A stretch of DNA of 64,000 nucleotides from Rhizobium indicum (GCF_005862305.2 NZ_CP054021.1:806001-870000), one strand, 5' to 3'; shown: positions 1 through 8,453, counted from the stretch's first letter. Numbers and translations are program-made. Notes: generated by a model not told the origin, from the sequence alone.

Positions 1-23
1 CCTGCGATGCTCGGCAAAGGTCA

Positions 24-158
24 TCACTTGACGACACTTACCTCACCAATCTGCACGACGGCAGACTGAACAACTTCTTGCGGAATTGCAGCGATGAAAA
101 ACATCGTGAAAACATACATCGCGAATATCGTCGCAGCGAATGTGGCCTTTGGAATCAT
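24..158 (-). CDS. Small single-span membrane protein (44 aa)
   Basis: A 44-residue open frame begins MIPKATFAATIFAMYV and ends at a TGA. A good Shine-Dalgarno (AGGAG, about 8 nt upstream of the ATG at 158) supports it. Residues 6-25 are a continuous hydrophobic stretch, so it is either a one-span inner-membrane peptide or an uncleaved signal-like peptide. It reads in the same direction as tuf but lies beyond tuf's terminator, so it should have its own promoter. I do not recognise a family. It is real mainly on the strength of the ribosome site and the hydrophobic pattern. Confidence 0.5.
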   Translation of the reverse strand: MIPKATFAATIFAMYVFTMFFIAAIPQEVVQSAVVQIGEVSVVK

Positions 159-302
159 CCGGGCTCTCCTCTTTGCAAGGAGGAGTCTGGACTACAATGG
201 TCCAATCACAAACCGGTTTCTGAACGTGAGATGAACAAAATACTGTGACAGGCCAACTTAACGATATTTTTACAACACCTGTTAAACCTACAGGAAGCCA
301 TG

Positions 303-335
303 AAAATGAAAACCCCGCTGTTTCCAGCGGGGTCT
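303..335 (-). terminator. Rho-independent terminator of tuf
   Basis: Perfect 8-bp stem (CCCCGCTG at 313-320 with CAGCGGGG at 325-332), GAAA-type tetraloop, and a T-rich tract on the minus strand just after it. It lies 24 bp past the tuf stop codon. Confidence 0.9.
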
Positions 336-359
336 TCATAATTGCGGATAACTCGAAAG

Positions 360-1535
<1,176 letters not shown>

Positions 1536-1883
1536 TTGAATGCTTCCTGTGAACGAAAATGGTGGCCCCGGCGAACCGGTTTAGTGCCGCCGTTTAAGGC
1601 TTTCAGCGACATTGCGCAAGACTTAATTGCAGACGCCAAACTTGGCCTGACAGCGCATATGGGAGACAATTCGCCGCCTGCAAGGCGATTCGCCAAAGCC
1701 CCCTCGAAAATCGCTGAAATCTTAGAGAAAATCGCATTGACCGCCGGAGACGCGCTATAGACGTTCGGCGTAGAGCGCCCTTCCCCACCAGTCGATAATC
1801 GCAATCGTCAGCTTCTTCGCCAGCGCCGGAGATATCTCGGGGACTATCACAGCAGCGGTCGAATAAAGTAGCGTAACGGAAAC
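1536..1883 (-). other. Non-coding spacer between tRNA-Gly and tuf
   Basis: About 350 bp without a convincing gene. It is probably the transcribed spacer and 5' leader of tuf, because the only strong promoter seen lies upstream of the tRNAs. CTATAG at 1755-1760 (minus strand) resembles a -10 box but has no good -35 partner, so an internal tuf promoter is possible and unproven. Confidence 0.4.
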
Positions 1884-1957
1884 TGGAGCGGGTAGCGGGA
1901 ATCGAACCCGCGTATTCAGCTTGGAAGGCTGCTGCTCTACCATTGAGCTATACCCGC
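1884..1957 (-). tRNA. tRNA-Gly (anticodon TCC)
   Basis: Complete cloverleaf read on the minus strand. The acceptor stem GCGGGTA pairs with TACCCGC, the anticodon loop CTTCCAA gives TCC, the T-loop is TTCGATT, and CCA is encoded at the 3' end (1884-1886). It lies 24 bp after tRNA-Tyr and is almost certainly cotranscribed with it. Confidence 0.97.
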
Positions 1958-1981
1958 GGGGTGGTCCGATCCGATGACGAA

Positions 1982-2066
1982 TGGTGGAGAGAGTTGGATT
2001 TGAACCAACGTAGGCTGAGCCAACGGATTTACAGTCCGTCCCCTTTAACCACTCGGGCATCTCTCC
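1982..2066 (-). tRNA. tRNA-Tyr (anticodon GTA)
   Basis: An 85-nt class II tRNA with a long variable arm. The acceptor GGAGAGA pairs with TCTCTCC, the anticodon loop CTGTAAA gives GTA, and CCA is encoded (1982-1984). It is the first gene after the promoter at 2137-2165 and is followed by tRNA-Gly and tuf. Confidence 0.97.
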
Positions 2067-2136
2067 AGTTTTCGTCCGGATCGCAAGACCAAGTTCGTCA
2101 GACTTCGAAGCGTTGCTGCCCGTCGTCTGCGCCGCG

Positions 2137-2165
2137 TATATGACCGGAGCATTTCAGTCTGTCAA
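2137..2165 (-). promoter_or_regulatory. Sigma-70 promoter of the tRNA-Tyr/tRNA-Gly/tuf transcript
   Basis: On the minus strand TTGACA (2160-2165) is followed after exactly 17 bp by CATATA (2137-2142). Both boxes and the spacing match the rhizobial sigma-70 consensus. The predicted start is near 2130, about 64 nt before the tRNA-Tyr 5' end. Confidence 0.75.
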
Positions 2166-2267
2166 CACGATGACAACGGAAAAAACACGAAAAATTTCAT
2201 TCACCACCGAAAGCCGGCATATGAAAGAAAGCCTATGCGGCAGCGAGCGCCATGGCTATAAAGCTGC

Positions 2268-3158
2268 ATGAGCAAAGACAACAAATCCGGCGGCAAGACC
2301 GCGACAGACCCATCTGCCAAGGATACGCATTACGCCACTCTGCGGCGCGCCCACCGCGACGCCAAGCGCGAACGCGGGGAGATTCCGACACCTCAGCCGC
2401 AGAAGCGAAAGCGCGGCGGCGAAGACTGGAAGCCGCCGGCGCTTGCGCCCGACCAGGTGCATCTCTATGGCCTGCATACGGTGCGCGCAGCGCTCGACAA
2501 TCCCGAGCGCAAGAAGATCAAGCTGTTCGTGACTCAGAATGCGCTGGCGCGCCTCGAAGTCGACGTCGAGGCGCTCGGCATTCCCTTCGAGATCGTTTCG
2601 CCGCAGGAGATCGACAAGGTGCTCGGCCCCGAGGCGATCCATCAGGGCGTCATGCTGGAAACACGGCCGCTTCCGGTACGCCGGCTCGAAGCACTGAAGG
2701 AAAGTCCTCTCCTGCTCGTCCTCGATCAGGTGACCGATCCGCACAATGTCGGCGCGATCATGCGCTCGGCCGTCGCCTTCAATGCCGGCGCGGTAATCAC
2801 CACGCAGCGATACAGCCCGACCGAATCGGGCGTGCTCGCCAAGTCCGCCTCCGGCGCGCTGGAACTGATACCTTATATACAGGTCACCAATCTCGCCGAT
2901 GCACTCGGTGAATTGCACAAGCTCGGTTTCTCCACCATCGGCCTTGATTCGGAAGGGCCGGCGCCACTCGAAGGCACCTTCTCGGGCCAGAAGGTGGCGC
3001 TCGTGCTCGGCTCCGAGGGCAAGGGACTTCGGCAGAAGACGCGGGAAACCGTCAACGCACTTGCCCGTCTCGACATGCCGGGCTCGATCAAATCGCTCAA
3101 CGTCTCGAATGCGGCAGCAATCGCGCTTTATGCGGCGCGGCTTCACCTGAAGGCATAG
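2268..3158 (+). CDS. rlmB: 23S rRNA (guanosine-2'-O-)-methyltransferase RlmB-like (TrmH family)
   Basis: A SpoU/TrmH enzyme that methylates a ribose 2'-OH in 23S rRNA using S-adenosylmethionine. Residues 1-55 are a charged, Lys/Arg-rich tail. The substrate-binding domain starts at VHLYGLHTVRAAL. The SPOUT knot shows DQVTDPHNVGAIMRSA, LVLGSEGKGL and the C-terminal SLNVSNAAAIALY, the three family motifs. Length (296 aa) is normal for alphaproteobacterial members with an N-terminal extension. It is divergent from the tRNA/tuf operon and stands alone. Whether the target is G2251 or another ribose cannot be told from sequence. Confidence 0.9.
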   Translation: MSKDNKSGGKTATDPSAKDTHYATLRRAHRDAKRERGEIPTPQPQKRKRGGEDWKPPALAPDQVHLYGLHTVRAALDNPERKKIKLFVTQNALARLEVDVEALGIPFEIVSPQEIDKVLGPEAIHQGVMLETRPLPVRRLEALKESPLLLVLDQVTDPHNVGAIMRSAVAFNAGAVITTQRYSPTESGVLAKSASGALELIPYIQVTNLADALGELHKLGFSTIGLDSEGPAPLEGTFSGQKVALVLGSEGKGLRQKTRETVNALARLDMPGSIKSLNVSNAAAIALYAARLHLKA

Positions 3159-3486
3159 GCTGGCCCGCAGCAAGGGCAGCCGGTCGATCCGTCCATCGGC
3201 CTGCGCGCCGTATCGCCTGCATAGGCCACTTCGACGGGATAGACGATCATCCGTGACGTACAGCGCCGCGCGTCTTTTCAGACGCGCTATCGATTCGGAT
3301 TTAAGGAATTATGCAGGAGTTCGATGCGGCGCGACAAATGGAAAAGGACACGGACAACGCTCGTGCAACGCCCGACCGATGCCGGAAAAATCCACTTTTG
3401 CCTTGGAATGACGCCCTGGAGCACTATGATCGGGCGACGACCGGTTGTTGCGACCGGCTCACAAGCAAGAAGGAACGATCCCTATC
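3159..3486. other. Intergenic region with a RIME-like half element
   Basis: No convincing gene is seen. It contains a GC-rich hairpin, GCGCGTC (3268-3274) with GACGCGC (3281-3287) around TTTTCA. This is a module that also occurs in degenerate form at 55133-55163 of this window and is widespread in Rhizobium intergenic DNA. Confidence 0.5.
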
Positions 3487-3645
3487 ATGGCCATTCGACC
3501 GCTGATTTTCGGTATCCTCTTCATCGCGGTCTTCGTCGTGATTATCATCAGCATCATTTGGGTGGACACGTCGCACCCCATCCACCAGCCCGATCCTCTC
3601 TCGCCGACGGCGCCTGGCCCCGCGACGCCGGGCCAGGTGCAATAA
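3487..3645 (+). CDS. Small membrane protein (52 aa), one transmembrane helix
   Basis: The frame starting MAIRPLIFGILFIAVF has AAGGA about 12 nt upstream. Residues 4-25 form one strongly hydrophobic helix (PLIF...ISIIW). A short Pro-rich periplasmic tail ends at GQVQ. An upstream in-frame ATG at 3445 would add 14 charged residues before the helix and has no better ribosome site, so the shorter form is chosen. Function unknown. Confidence 0.55.
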   Translation: MAIRPLIFGILFIAVFVVIIISIIWVDTSHPIHQPDPLSPTAPGPATPGQVQ

Positions 3646-3709
3646 TACTTGCAGGAACGCGGACGGAGATCATGCGTTAATCCCGGAATCGAACGAGGAT
3701 TGAACGCTT

Positions 3710-3847
3710 ATGCGCATAATGATCGCCGTCGTCGCCTTCATGATCGCCTCCGTACTCAGCATCGCGATGATGTCGCCCTCCGGCGCCGGACAGACCGGCA
3801 ATGGCGACAGGATCGAGGCGAGCGTCAACGAACCCCTCACTCATTAG
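3710..3847 (+). CDS. Small exported or membrane peptide (45 aa)
   Basis: The frame begins MRIMIAVVAFMIASVL with GAGGA about 9 nt upstream. A hydrophobic N-terminal helix (residues 3-22) is followed by a short polar tail ending NEPLTH. It is too short for most gene finders. Its TAG stop lies inside the outer arm of the inverted repeat at 3845-3896, so the C-terminus appears to be set by repeat insertion. Function unknown. Confidence 0.45.
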   Translation: MRIMIAVVAFMIASVLSIAMMSPSGAGQTGNGDRIEASVNEPLTH

Positions 3848-3896
3848 AACAGGATGACTTTAGGCCGGCTCGGCCTAAAATCTGAATCCTGTTCTA
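3845..3896. repeat. Palindromic intergenic element (nested inverted repeat)
   Basis: The outer arm TAGAACAGGAT (3845-3855) is the exact inverse of ATCCTGTTCTA (3886-3896). Inside it TTTAGGCCG (3859-3867) pairs with CGGCCTAAA (3871-3879). The cruciform design and position next to a RIME-like unit indicate a mobile palindromic repeat, not a simple terminator, though RNA from either strand could terminate here. Confidence 0.75.
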
Positions 3897-3910
3897 AAAA
3901 TAAATAGTGG

Positions 3911-3958
3911 GAGCATGATGTCGTCCGAAAACCGATCACACTTTTCGGCATCATGCTC
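3911..3958. repeat. RIME-like repeat
   Basis: The outer arms GAGCATGATG (3911-3920) and CATCATGCTC (3949-3958) enclose an inner stem CCGAAAA (3925-3931) with TTTTCGG (3942-3948). The same architecture, with changed arm bases, is seen at 55177-55215. This matches the Rhizobium-specific intergenic mosaic element type. Confidence 0.75.
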
Positions 3959-3960
3959 TA

Positions 3961-3992
3961 AAATAACGGCCCGGATGATCCGGGCCGTTATC
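3961..3992 (-). terminator. Rho-independent terminator of the Arg/Asp/Trp-rich protein gene
   Basis: A perfect 12-bp stem (3964-3975 with 3979-3990) around a 3-nt loop, followed on the minus strand by TTATTTT. It starts 3 bp past the stop codon of the gene at 3994-4341. Confidence 0.85.
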
Positions 3993-3993
3993 G

Positions 3994-4341
3994 TCAGCTG
4001 CGGTAGAGCCAGAACGGCATGCCGCGATCGCGATGGCGCCAGTCGCGGCGTTCCTGCCAACGCTCGGCACGCCACCGCCGCCCGTGACGGCGATCATCGC
4101 GCCAGTCGGACCGGCGCCAATCGCGCCCATCGCGCCAGCCACGATCATCCCGGTCGCGATCACGTCGCCAGCCACGGTCGTCGTGGTCGCGATCACCTCG
4201 CCAGCCATCACGAATTTGAACGATGTCGCCCTGCGCCGTCACCGCCGGCCGCTCGGCCGGCATGGCGGCCGCCGGTGCGACGGACGCGAAAGCCGCGCCG
4301 ACGGAAATGGTTGCGGCGAGAAAGAGATGTGCGAGCTTCAT
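3994..4341 (-). CDS. Secreted Arg/Asp/Trp-rich protein (BA14K-like?)
   Basis: 115 residues from the ATG at 4341, which has GAGGAA 7 nt upstream. Residues 1-27 form a clear signal peptide (MKLAHLFLAATISVGAAF...) with a likely cut after AAA/MPA. The mature part is a low-complexity run of imperfect repeats of the form RDRDDRGWR and ends FWLYRS. Basic, Trp-rich exported proteins of this kind are common in Rhizobiales and some are annotated BA14K-like. I see no catalytic motif. It may bind the envelope or DNA, which is conjecture. Confidence 0.7.
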   Translation of the reverse strand: MKLAHLFLAATISVGAAFASVAPAAAMPAERPAVTAQGDIVQIRDGWRGDRDHDDRGWRRDRDRDDRGWRDGRDWRRSDWRDDRRHGRRWRAERWQERRDWRHRDRGMPFWLYRS

Positions 4342-4523
4342 GGCTATTTCCTCATTGATGATGAGGCGAAGATAAGCGGGCGCGGCTGAATTGGCGGTGA
4401 AGCAGCCCTTCACGCGCGGTTCATCGAGCGATATGAACCTTCTGAAAAGTCTGCTGGTGCGATTGAGCGCAACAGCGTCGAACCCAGACTATGGACTAGC
4501 AAACGGTATCGCGCGGAAAAGAA

Positions 4524-4575
4524 TGGTGCCCCCGGCAAGGTTCGAACTCGCGACCCCCTGATTACAAATCAGGTG
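4524..4575 (-). pseudogene. Displaced 3' half of tRNA-Thr(TGT) with attL
   Basis: On the minus strand this reads as the anticodon arm (CTGATTTGTAATCAG), variable region, a T-arm with TTCGAAC, the 3' acceptor strand CGGGGGC, then ACCA. The D-arm and 5' acceptor strand are missing; integrase DNA follows directly. It is the original 3' end of the tRNA gene pushed 17.5 kb away by integration. The T-stem differs from that of the intact copy at 22073-22148, as expected if the latter's 3' half came from the element. Confidence 0.9.
4552..4575. other. attL core (24 bp)
   Basis: Identical to 22101-22124. It covers the anticodon stem-loop and variable region of tRNA-Thr, so crossover is in the anticodon arm. 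The integrase stop codon is only 13 bp away. Confidence 0.9.
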
Positions 4576-4587
4576 GTAATCCTTATA

Positions 4588-5826
4588 TCACAGCGCTTCT
4601 GCGGCTTCATGCGCCATTTGTGCGCCATCGACGAAAATGGACGTCGAAATCTGATCCATGATGTTACGGTGAGTATCGCTTGGAAACATGTGCCCATACC
4701 GGCTCATGGTGACGGCGAGTGAGGAATGACCGGCAAAGGTTTGAACCGTCTTGGGTTGCATACCAGCTTCGATCCATGTGCTGATCGCGAAGTGGCGGAG
4801 CGCATGCCAATTGAACGGTTTGAACTTCCTGCCTTCATCTGTAGCCTTCTTGGCGGCAGCGACAAGCAGCGGCCGGAACTCGCGTTTCAGGATATTCTTA
4901 TGATCGAGGAAACCGCCCTTGGCATTTGGGAAAATCAGATCTTCTGCTTCCGAGCTCTTGGCTGCTTCTTTCCATGCTCGCAACTCGGCCAACATAGCTG
5001 AGGAGAGTGGCACGCGCCGGATGCCTGCTGTTGACTTGGTGGTGTCCTCATTTTTGTAAGCGTCGACACGACCGTCGACGGTGAGCTCGCCAGCGTTGAA
5101 TGCCGCATGTTTCCAGCGAAGTGCATAGAGTTCCGAAGCGCGGACGCCGGATGAAGCCGAGAGCCGCATACGAACCCTCAAGCTTCCTGCTGCTTCGGCC
5201 AACGCTGCCGCAAGATCCGCCTTTGATGGCGGTACAACCTTCTTAGACCCCTCGCCTCGCTTGCCGGTGACGCGGATGCTTGCCGCCGGATTGATCGCCA
5301 TCAGGTCATTGCCAACAGCATTTTGGAGCGCGCGCGAGAGACTCCCAAGAATGCGCCGGGTCGTCACCACGCCGACGCCGGCCGCCCGCAACCGATCGCG
5401 GAAATCGCCAATCACCTTCGCAGACGCTTGGGAAAGCTTCACAGCACCGATTCCACCGTCGAAAATAATTCTGGTCTTCTCCGCCTGCTTTGCTCGGTGC
5501 TCGTCCGTCGGGGCAACGTAATTTCGCAACTGTCCTTCTACGGTCCTATAATAATGTTCGGTCACATGTTCGCCGCGTTCTCGCCGTGCCGCGAGTAACT
5601 TTAGGTAATCCGTCACAGCATCATCTATCGTGGTTGCGGCCGCGTCGGCTCGATACGTGCCGCTGACGACCTGATGCGTCACCTCGGTGCGGCGAGCCTC
5701 GGCATCCCGCTTCTTCTCGAATTGCTCTTTATGTCGCTTGCCGCCCGCATCGGTATAGGCCAGCACCCAAGCCTCGCGCTCGACGCCCTTGCTTGTCGTC
5801 CATTTTCGTTTGGTTATCGTTGCCAT
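4588..5826 (-). CDS. int: Tyrosine site-specific integrase
   Basis: 412 residues of the phage-integrase family, catalysing recombination between attP and the tRNA-Thr attB. Residues 1-60 look like an arm-binding domain, about 65-170 the core-binding domain, and 195-395 the catalytic domain. Catalytic residues are visible: R229 (SSGVRASEL), H341 and R344 (HALRH), H367 (AGHSS) and the nucleophile Y377 (SRYGHMF). The gene abuts attL and reads outward, the usual layout for islands in tRNA genes. The ATG at 5826 has a G-rich ribosome site in GGGGGTCATGA. It seems intact, so the island is potentially mobile. Confidence 0.95.
   Translation of the reverse strand: MATITKRKWTTSKGVEREAWVLAYTDAGGKRHKEQFEKKRDAEARRTEVTHQVVSGTYRADAAATTIDDAVTDYLKLLAARRERGEHVTEHYYRTVEGQLRNYVAPTDEHRAKQAEKTRIIFDGGIGAVKLSQASAKVIGDFRDRLRAAGVGVVTTRRILGSLSRALQNAVGNDLMAINPAASIRVTGKRGEGSKKVVPPSKADLAAALAEAAGSLRVRMRLSASSGVRASELYALRWKHAAFNAGELTVDGRVDAYKNEDTTKSTAGIRRVPLSSAMLAELRAWKEAAKSSEAEDLIFPNAKGGFLDHKNILKREFRPLLVAAAKKATDEGRKFKPFNWHALRHFAISTWIEAGMQPKTVQTFAGHSSLAVTMSRYGHMFPSDTHRNIMDQISTSIFVDGAQMAHEAAEAL
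4606..4616 (-). other. Candidate integrase arm-type site
   Basis: TTCATGCGCCA, the inverse of TGGCGCATGAA found at 5847-5857 and 22006-22016, lies 31 bp inside attL within the 3' end of int. A partial second copy (TGCGCCA) is at 4621-4627. Confidence 0.45.
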
Positions 5827-5830
5827 TCAT

Positions 5831-5914
5831 GACCCCCTGATCTGTGTGGCGCATGAAAACACGACGCAAATAGGTAATCAAGGTAAAAACCTTGACATTT
5901 TTGTATATTTACAA
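5831..5914. promoter_or_regulatory. Control region between int and the alpA-like gene
   Basis: It contains, in order: an 11-bp copy of the att core start (GACCCCCTGAT, 5831-5841); an arm-type motif TGGCGCATGAA (5847-5857); a palindrome CAAGGTAAAAACCTTG (5879-5894); a -35-like TTGACA (5892-5897) reading right; and a second palindrome TTGTATATTTACAA (5901-5914). The two palindromes overlapping a promoter look like operators for an island or helper regulator. The -10 box (near 5915-5921) is weak, as expected for an activated promoter. Confidence 0.5.
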
Positions 5915-6001
5915 CAATGTTCTGGATGTGGACAAGGCACAGTTATCCACCATCGAAATTAGCATGTTTACAAAACCTGTCAACCCCACTTGGAGGAAAA
6001 A

Positions 6002-6202
6002 TTGCAAGCTGCGAACGATAACGTCGGAGGCGACCTGCTTATGGGAGCCAAAGCCATTGCCAAGTATCTCGGAATTACCCAGCGGCAGGCCTACCGGCTC
6101 TGCAGCGACTCCATCATTCCTAACTTCCATCTCGGCGGCACGGTAGCTGCCCGTCGATCCTCCCTCACCTCTTGGATGGCAACTGCGGAGAAATCGGCAT
6201 GA
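6002..6202 (+). CDS. AlpA-like excisionase / transcriptional regulator
   Basis: A 66-residue MerR/AlpA-type winged helix protein: LMGAKAIAKYLGITQRQAYR is the helix-turn-helix, followed by IIPNFHLGGTVAARRSSLTSWM, the wing and hallmark Arg/Ser end. In Gram-negative PICIs the AlpA protein controls excision and island gene expression. TTG at 6002 is chosen because GGAGG (5992-5996) stands 5 nt upstream; an in-frame TTG at 5990 overlaps that site, and ATG at 6044 lacks one. Its stop overlaps the next start (ATGA), so it heads an operon with the two small genes and rep. Confidence 0.8.
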   Translation: MQAANDNVGGDLLMGAKAIAKYLGITQRQAYRLCSDSIIPNFHLGGTVAARRSSLTSWMATAEKSA

Positions 6203-6390
6203 AGATCACCATCAAAAGCGAAGACCATCCCAACGGCCTAGACGTCGATTGGCCGGCCGCGCCCGGCACCGGCGATTGGGTTTCATTCCACTATCTCGGC
6301 GGCACAAATCACCTTCAAGCGAAGCGGGTCGAGTACGACGTGGACGCGGATGGAAACCTGACCAAGGTCACGGTCCATCTAGAGTACTAG
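6199..6390 (+). CDS. Small island protein of unknown function (63 aa)
   Basis: It begins MKITIKSEDHPNGLDVDWPA and overlaps the alpA stop by ATGA, which argues for translational coupling. The sequence is acidic and beta-rich, with a GTGDWVSFHYLGG turn; small phage proteins with this look are often DNA- or protein-binding accessories. No family is recognised. Confidence 0.65.
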   Translation: MKITIKSEDHPNGLDVDWPAAPGTGDWVSFHYLGGTNHLQAKRVEYDVDADGNLTKVTVHLEY

Positions 6391-6408
6391 CACCCCACAA
6401 GGAAACCA

Positions 6409-6669
6409 ATGATCGAGATAATAGACGTCCGCCCACCGTGGCGACCTGCCGACGTATGCGTTTTTGACGCGCAAATAGGTCCGAACTTGCGGCTCTACAA
6501 TCTGGCCATGAGGCGGCTACCAAACGGCTTCTCCCGTATCCTGGCGCCGAACGCTTACGGCAAGCATTCCGCAACGTTTGCGCCGCCGCTCGCGGCTGAA
6601 ATCTTGAAGGCCCTCGAGGCAGCAATGGGAGGCGCACAAGCCTATGACAATGACCTCGCCGCGGCTTGA
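6409..6669 (+). CDS. Small island protein of unknown function (86 aa)
   Basis: The ATG at 6409 has AAGGAAA about 7 nt upstream. The protein is hydrophilic (MIEIIDVRPPWRPADVCVF...) with Leu/Ala-rich C-terminal helices. Its last 26 bp overlap the start of the rep gene in another frame, so the two are coupled. Phage proteins similar in size and position act as accessory replication factors, but no motif confirms this. Confidence 0.6.
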   Translation: MIEIIDVRPPWRPADVCVFDAQIGPNLRLYNLAMRRLPNGFSRILAPNAYGKHSATFAPPLAAEILKALEAAMGGAQAYDNDLAAA

Positions 6670-8272
6670 AACCAATCTCGAAGAACTACGGGCAATGAGC
6701 CTGCGGGAAACCCCGGCCTCCGATAGCCGCGAGGCAATGATTTTCGGAATTTATGACCGCCTTTACGACCACGGACACTGCAGCGTCGACGTCGTCCTAG
6801 CCCCCGCCAACGCAACCGGGGAGCCGGATTGGGAAAACACGGGACCGGCCAACGTCTCCAGCCTACCAGCCGATGAATGGCCAGAATACGAGCAGGCCGA
6901 AAAGCGCGCCTGCGTCATCGTAAGTAACATTGATGGCTGCGATCCCGACTCGACATTCATCGTAACATTGCATCACGAGACCGGCATCCCTGGAATGTTT
7001 CAGATCCACGGACCCGAAATCGACCGCGTCGTTGCGGACAGCATCATCGGCCGAGATCTCGGCAACAGGCCGCCTCCGAAGGAACCGACCGAGCTGCAAA
7101 AGTCGATGGCGAAGCTTCGCGAGGAGCTATTCGCTCCGAAAGCCCCACCCGTCGCCGCCAACGATAACAGGCCTCCCGCGCCACAGCAGACGCCAGCCGT
7201 AGCGCCCACCTCGCTTCCCGTTGTCTGCCCCGCCGAATGGCACGGCAAGCCCGTACCGGCCCGTGAATGGTATCTGCAAGGCCTCATTCCCAGCCGTCAG
7301 GTGACGATCGTCTCGGGCGACGGCGGCGTCGGCAAATCTTTACTCGCCCTACAGATTGCTGCCGCCGGCGCGCTTGGCGTCGAGACTATGGGGATGCACC
7401 CGTCTGCTGGCCGCGTAGTCTATCTCGGCGCCGAAGACGAAGCAGAAGAATTCCACCGTCGCCTAGACGATATCGTAACGGCTCACGGGAAGTCGCTGAG
7501 CGACCTTTCAGATTTCCGGCTCGTGCCGTTGGCCGATATGGACGCACTCCTTTCCGTCCCTGACCGTCGCGGCAACATGCAGCCGACCGAACTCTACGTC
7601 GACCTCGTGAAGATGGTTAACGACTTCCTGCCTGAACTCATCATTCTCGACACGGCAGCCGACCTCTTCGGCGGTGATGAAATCAAACGCGGTCAGGTTC
7701 GGCAGTTTATCGGTATGCTGCGGAAAGTGGCCATTCCGCTTAATTGCGCGGTCGTGCTACTGACGCATCCATCCGTCTCAGGGATGCAGTCTGGCACCGG
7801 ATCTTCAGGCAGCACGGCGTGGAACAACTCGGTTCGATCCAGGCTCTATATGACGCGCCCGGAAGGAAAGGATGCGGATCAAGACCTACGGTTTCTAACG
7901 ACGAAGAAATCGAACTATGGTTCCACCGGCGGAGAGATGAAGTTGCGTTGGAAGGACGGTGTCTTTGTGCTCGACGATGGCAAGCCATCTCCTGGCTCTG
8001 CTTTGATGAATGTCCGCGCCGAACGCATCTTCCGCGACGTGCTGTCGGCCATTAACAGGTCTGGCGAGCGTGTCGCCAAGACCAAGGGATTGAACTATGC
8101 ACCAAAGGTCATGGCCGAGCGTCCTGATGTCGAGGGGCTTTCAGTGAAGATGCTGGAGGCGGCAATGCAGCGTTTGATTGCTGCCGGCGAGCTCCGCGTT
8201 GTGATGGAAGGGCCTCCCTCGAAGCCGAGACAACGGCTCATCCTGGCGGCGGAACGCTTCGGGGCGGAGTAA
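6644..8272 (+). CDS. RepA/DnaB-like replicative helicase (RecA-fold ATPase)
   Basis: 542 residues. Residues 1-190 are unrecognised and end in a Pro/Ala-rich linker. The RecA-like ATPase spans about 200-440, with Walker A GDGGVGKS (225-232) and Walker B LIILD (332-336), followed by a conserved THP/SGMQSGTGSSGSTAWNN segment typical of RepA/AAA_25 helicases. Residues 450-542 look like a winged-helix domain (MLEAAMQRLIAAGEL). PICIs carry a rep gene of this class next to their origin, and repeats at 8278-8403 follow immediately. There is no clear primase domain unless the N-terminus supplies one. The ATG at 6650 is an alternative start. Confidence 0.85.
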   Translation: MTMTSPRLETNLEELRAMSLRETPASDSREAMIFGIYDRLYDHGHCSVDVVLAPANATGEPDWENTGPANVSSLPADEWPEYEQAEKRACVIVSNIDGCDPDSTFIVTLHHETGIPGMFQIHGPEIDRVVADSIIGRDLGNRPPPKEPTELQKSMAKLREELFAPKAPPVAANDNRPPAPQQTPAVAPTSLPVVCPAEWHGKPVPAREWYLQGLIPSRQVTIVSGDGGVGKSLLALQIAAAGALGVETMGMHPSAGRVVYLGAEDEAEEFHRRLDDIVTAHGKSLSDLSDFRLVPLADMDALLSVPDRRGNMQPTELYVDLVKMVNDFLPELIILDTAADLFGGDEIKRGQVRQFIGMLRKVAIPLNCAVVLLTHPSVSGMQSGTGSSGSTAWNNSVRSRLYMTRPEGKDADQDLRFLTTKKSNYGSTGGEMKLRWKDGVFVLDDGKPSPGSALMNVRAERIFRDVLSAINRSGERVAKTKGLNYAPKVMAERPDVEGLSVKMLEAAMQRLIAAGELRVVMEGPPSKPRQRLILAAERFGAE

Positions 8273-8277
8273 CAATC

Positions 8278-8403
8278 TTCCACGGTGAAAGATTTCCACC
8301 CTACGTTCCCCCCCCCTACCACCCCTGTTCCACCCCCCTGTTCCTTCCACCCCCTATAACCCCCATAGGGGTGGAACACCCCTGGTAGGGTGGAAGCCCT
8401 ACC
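8278..8403. repeat. Iteron-like repeats, candidate island replication origin
   Basis: Starting 6 bp after the rep stop, TTCCAC(CC) occurs directly at 8278, 8294, 8328 and 8345 and inverted as GGGTGGAA at 8368-8376 and 8388-8395. The central pair forms a dyad: TTCCACCCCCTAT (8345-8357) with ATAGGGGTGGAA (8365-8376). A further hairpin GGTAGGG (8384-8390) with CCCTACC (8397-8403) follows. Extreme C/G strand bias. Position next to rep and the mixed direct/inverted repeats fit a Rep-binding origin like those of SaPIs and PICIs. Confidence 0.6.
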
Positions 8404-8426
8404 GGTTGTTCGCACTCCCAAATGCA

Positions 8427-8453
8427 CGACCGCATAAGCCGCCTATGCGGTCG
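8427..8453. terminator. Hairpin between rep/origin and the nuclease gene
   Basis: A 10-bp perfect stem, CGACCGCATA (8427-8436) with TATGCGGTCG (8444-8453). It overlaps the nuclease stop codon. No T-run follows on either strand, so terminator function is uncertain; it may be part of the origin. Confidence 0.35.

Noticed and set aside
3311-3680. Two overlapping ORFs (64 and 118 codons) before the small membrane gene
   Set aside because: No ribosome site, random composition, and they overlap the better supported 52-aa gene in other frames.
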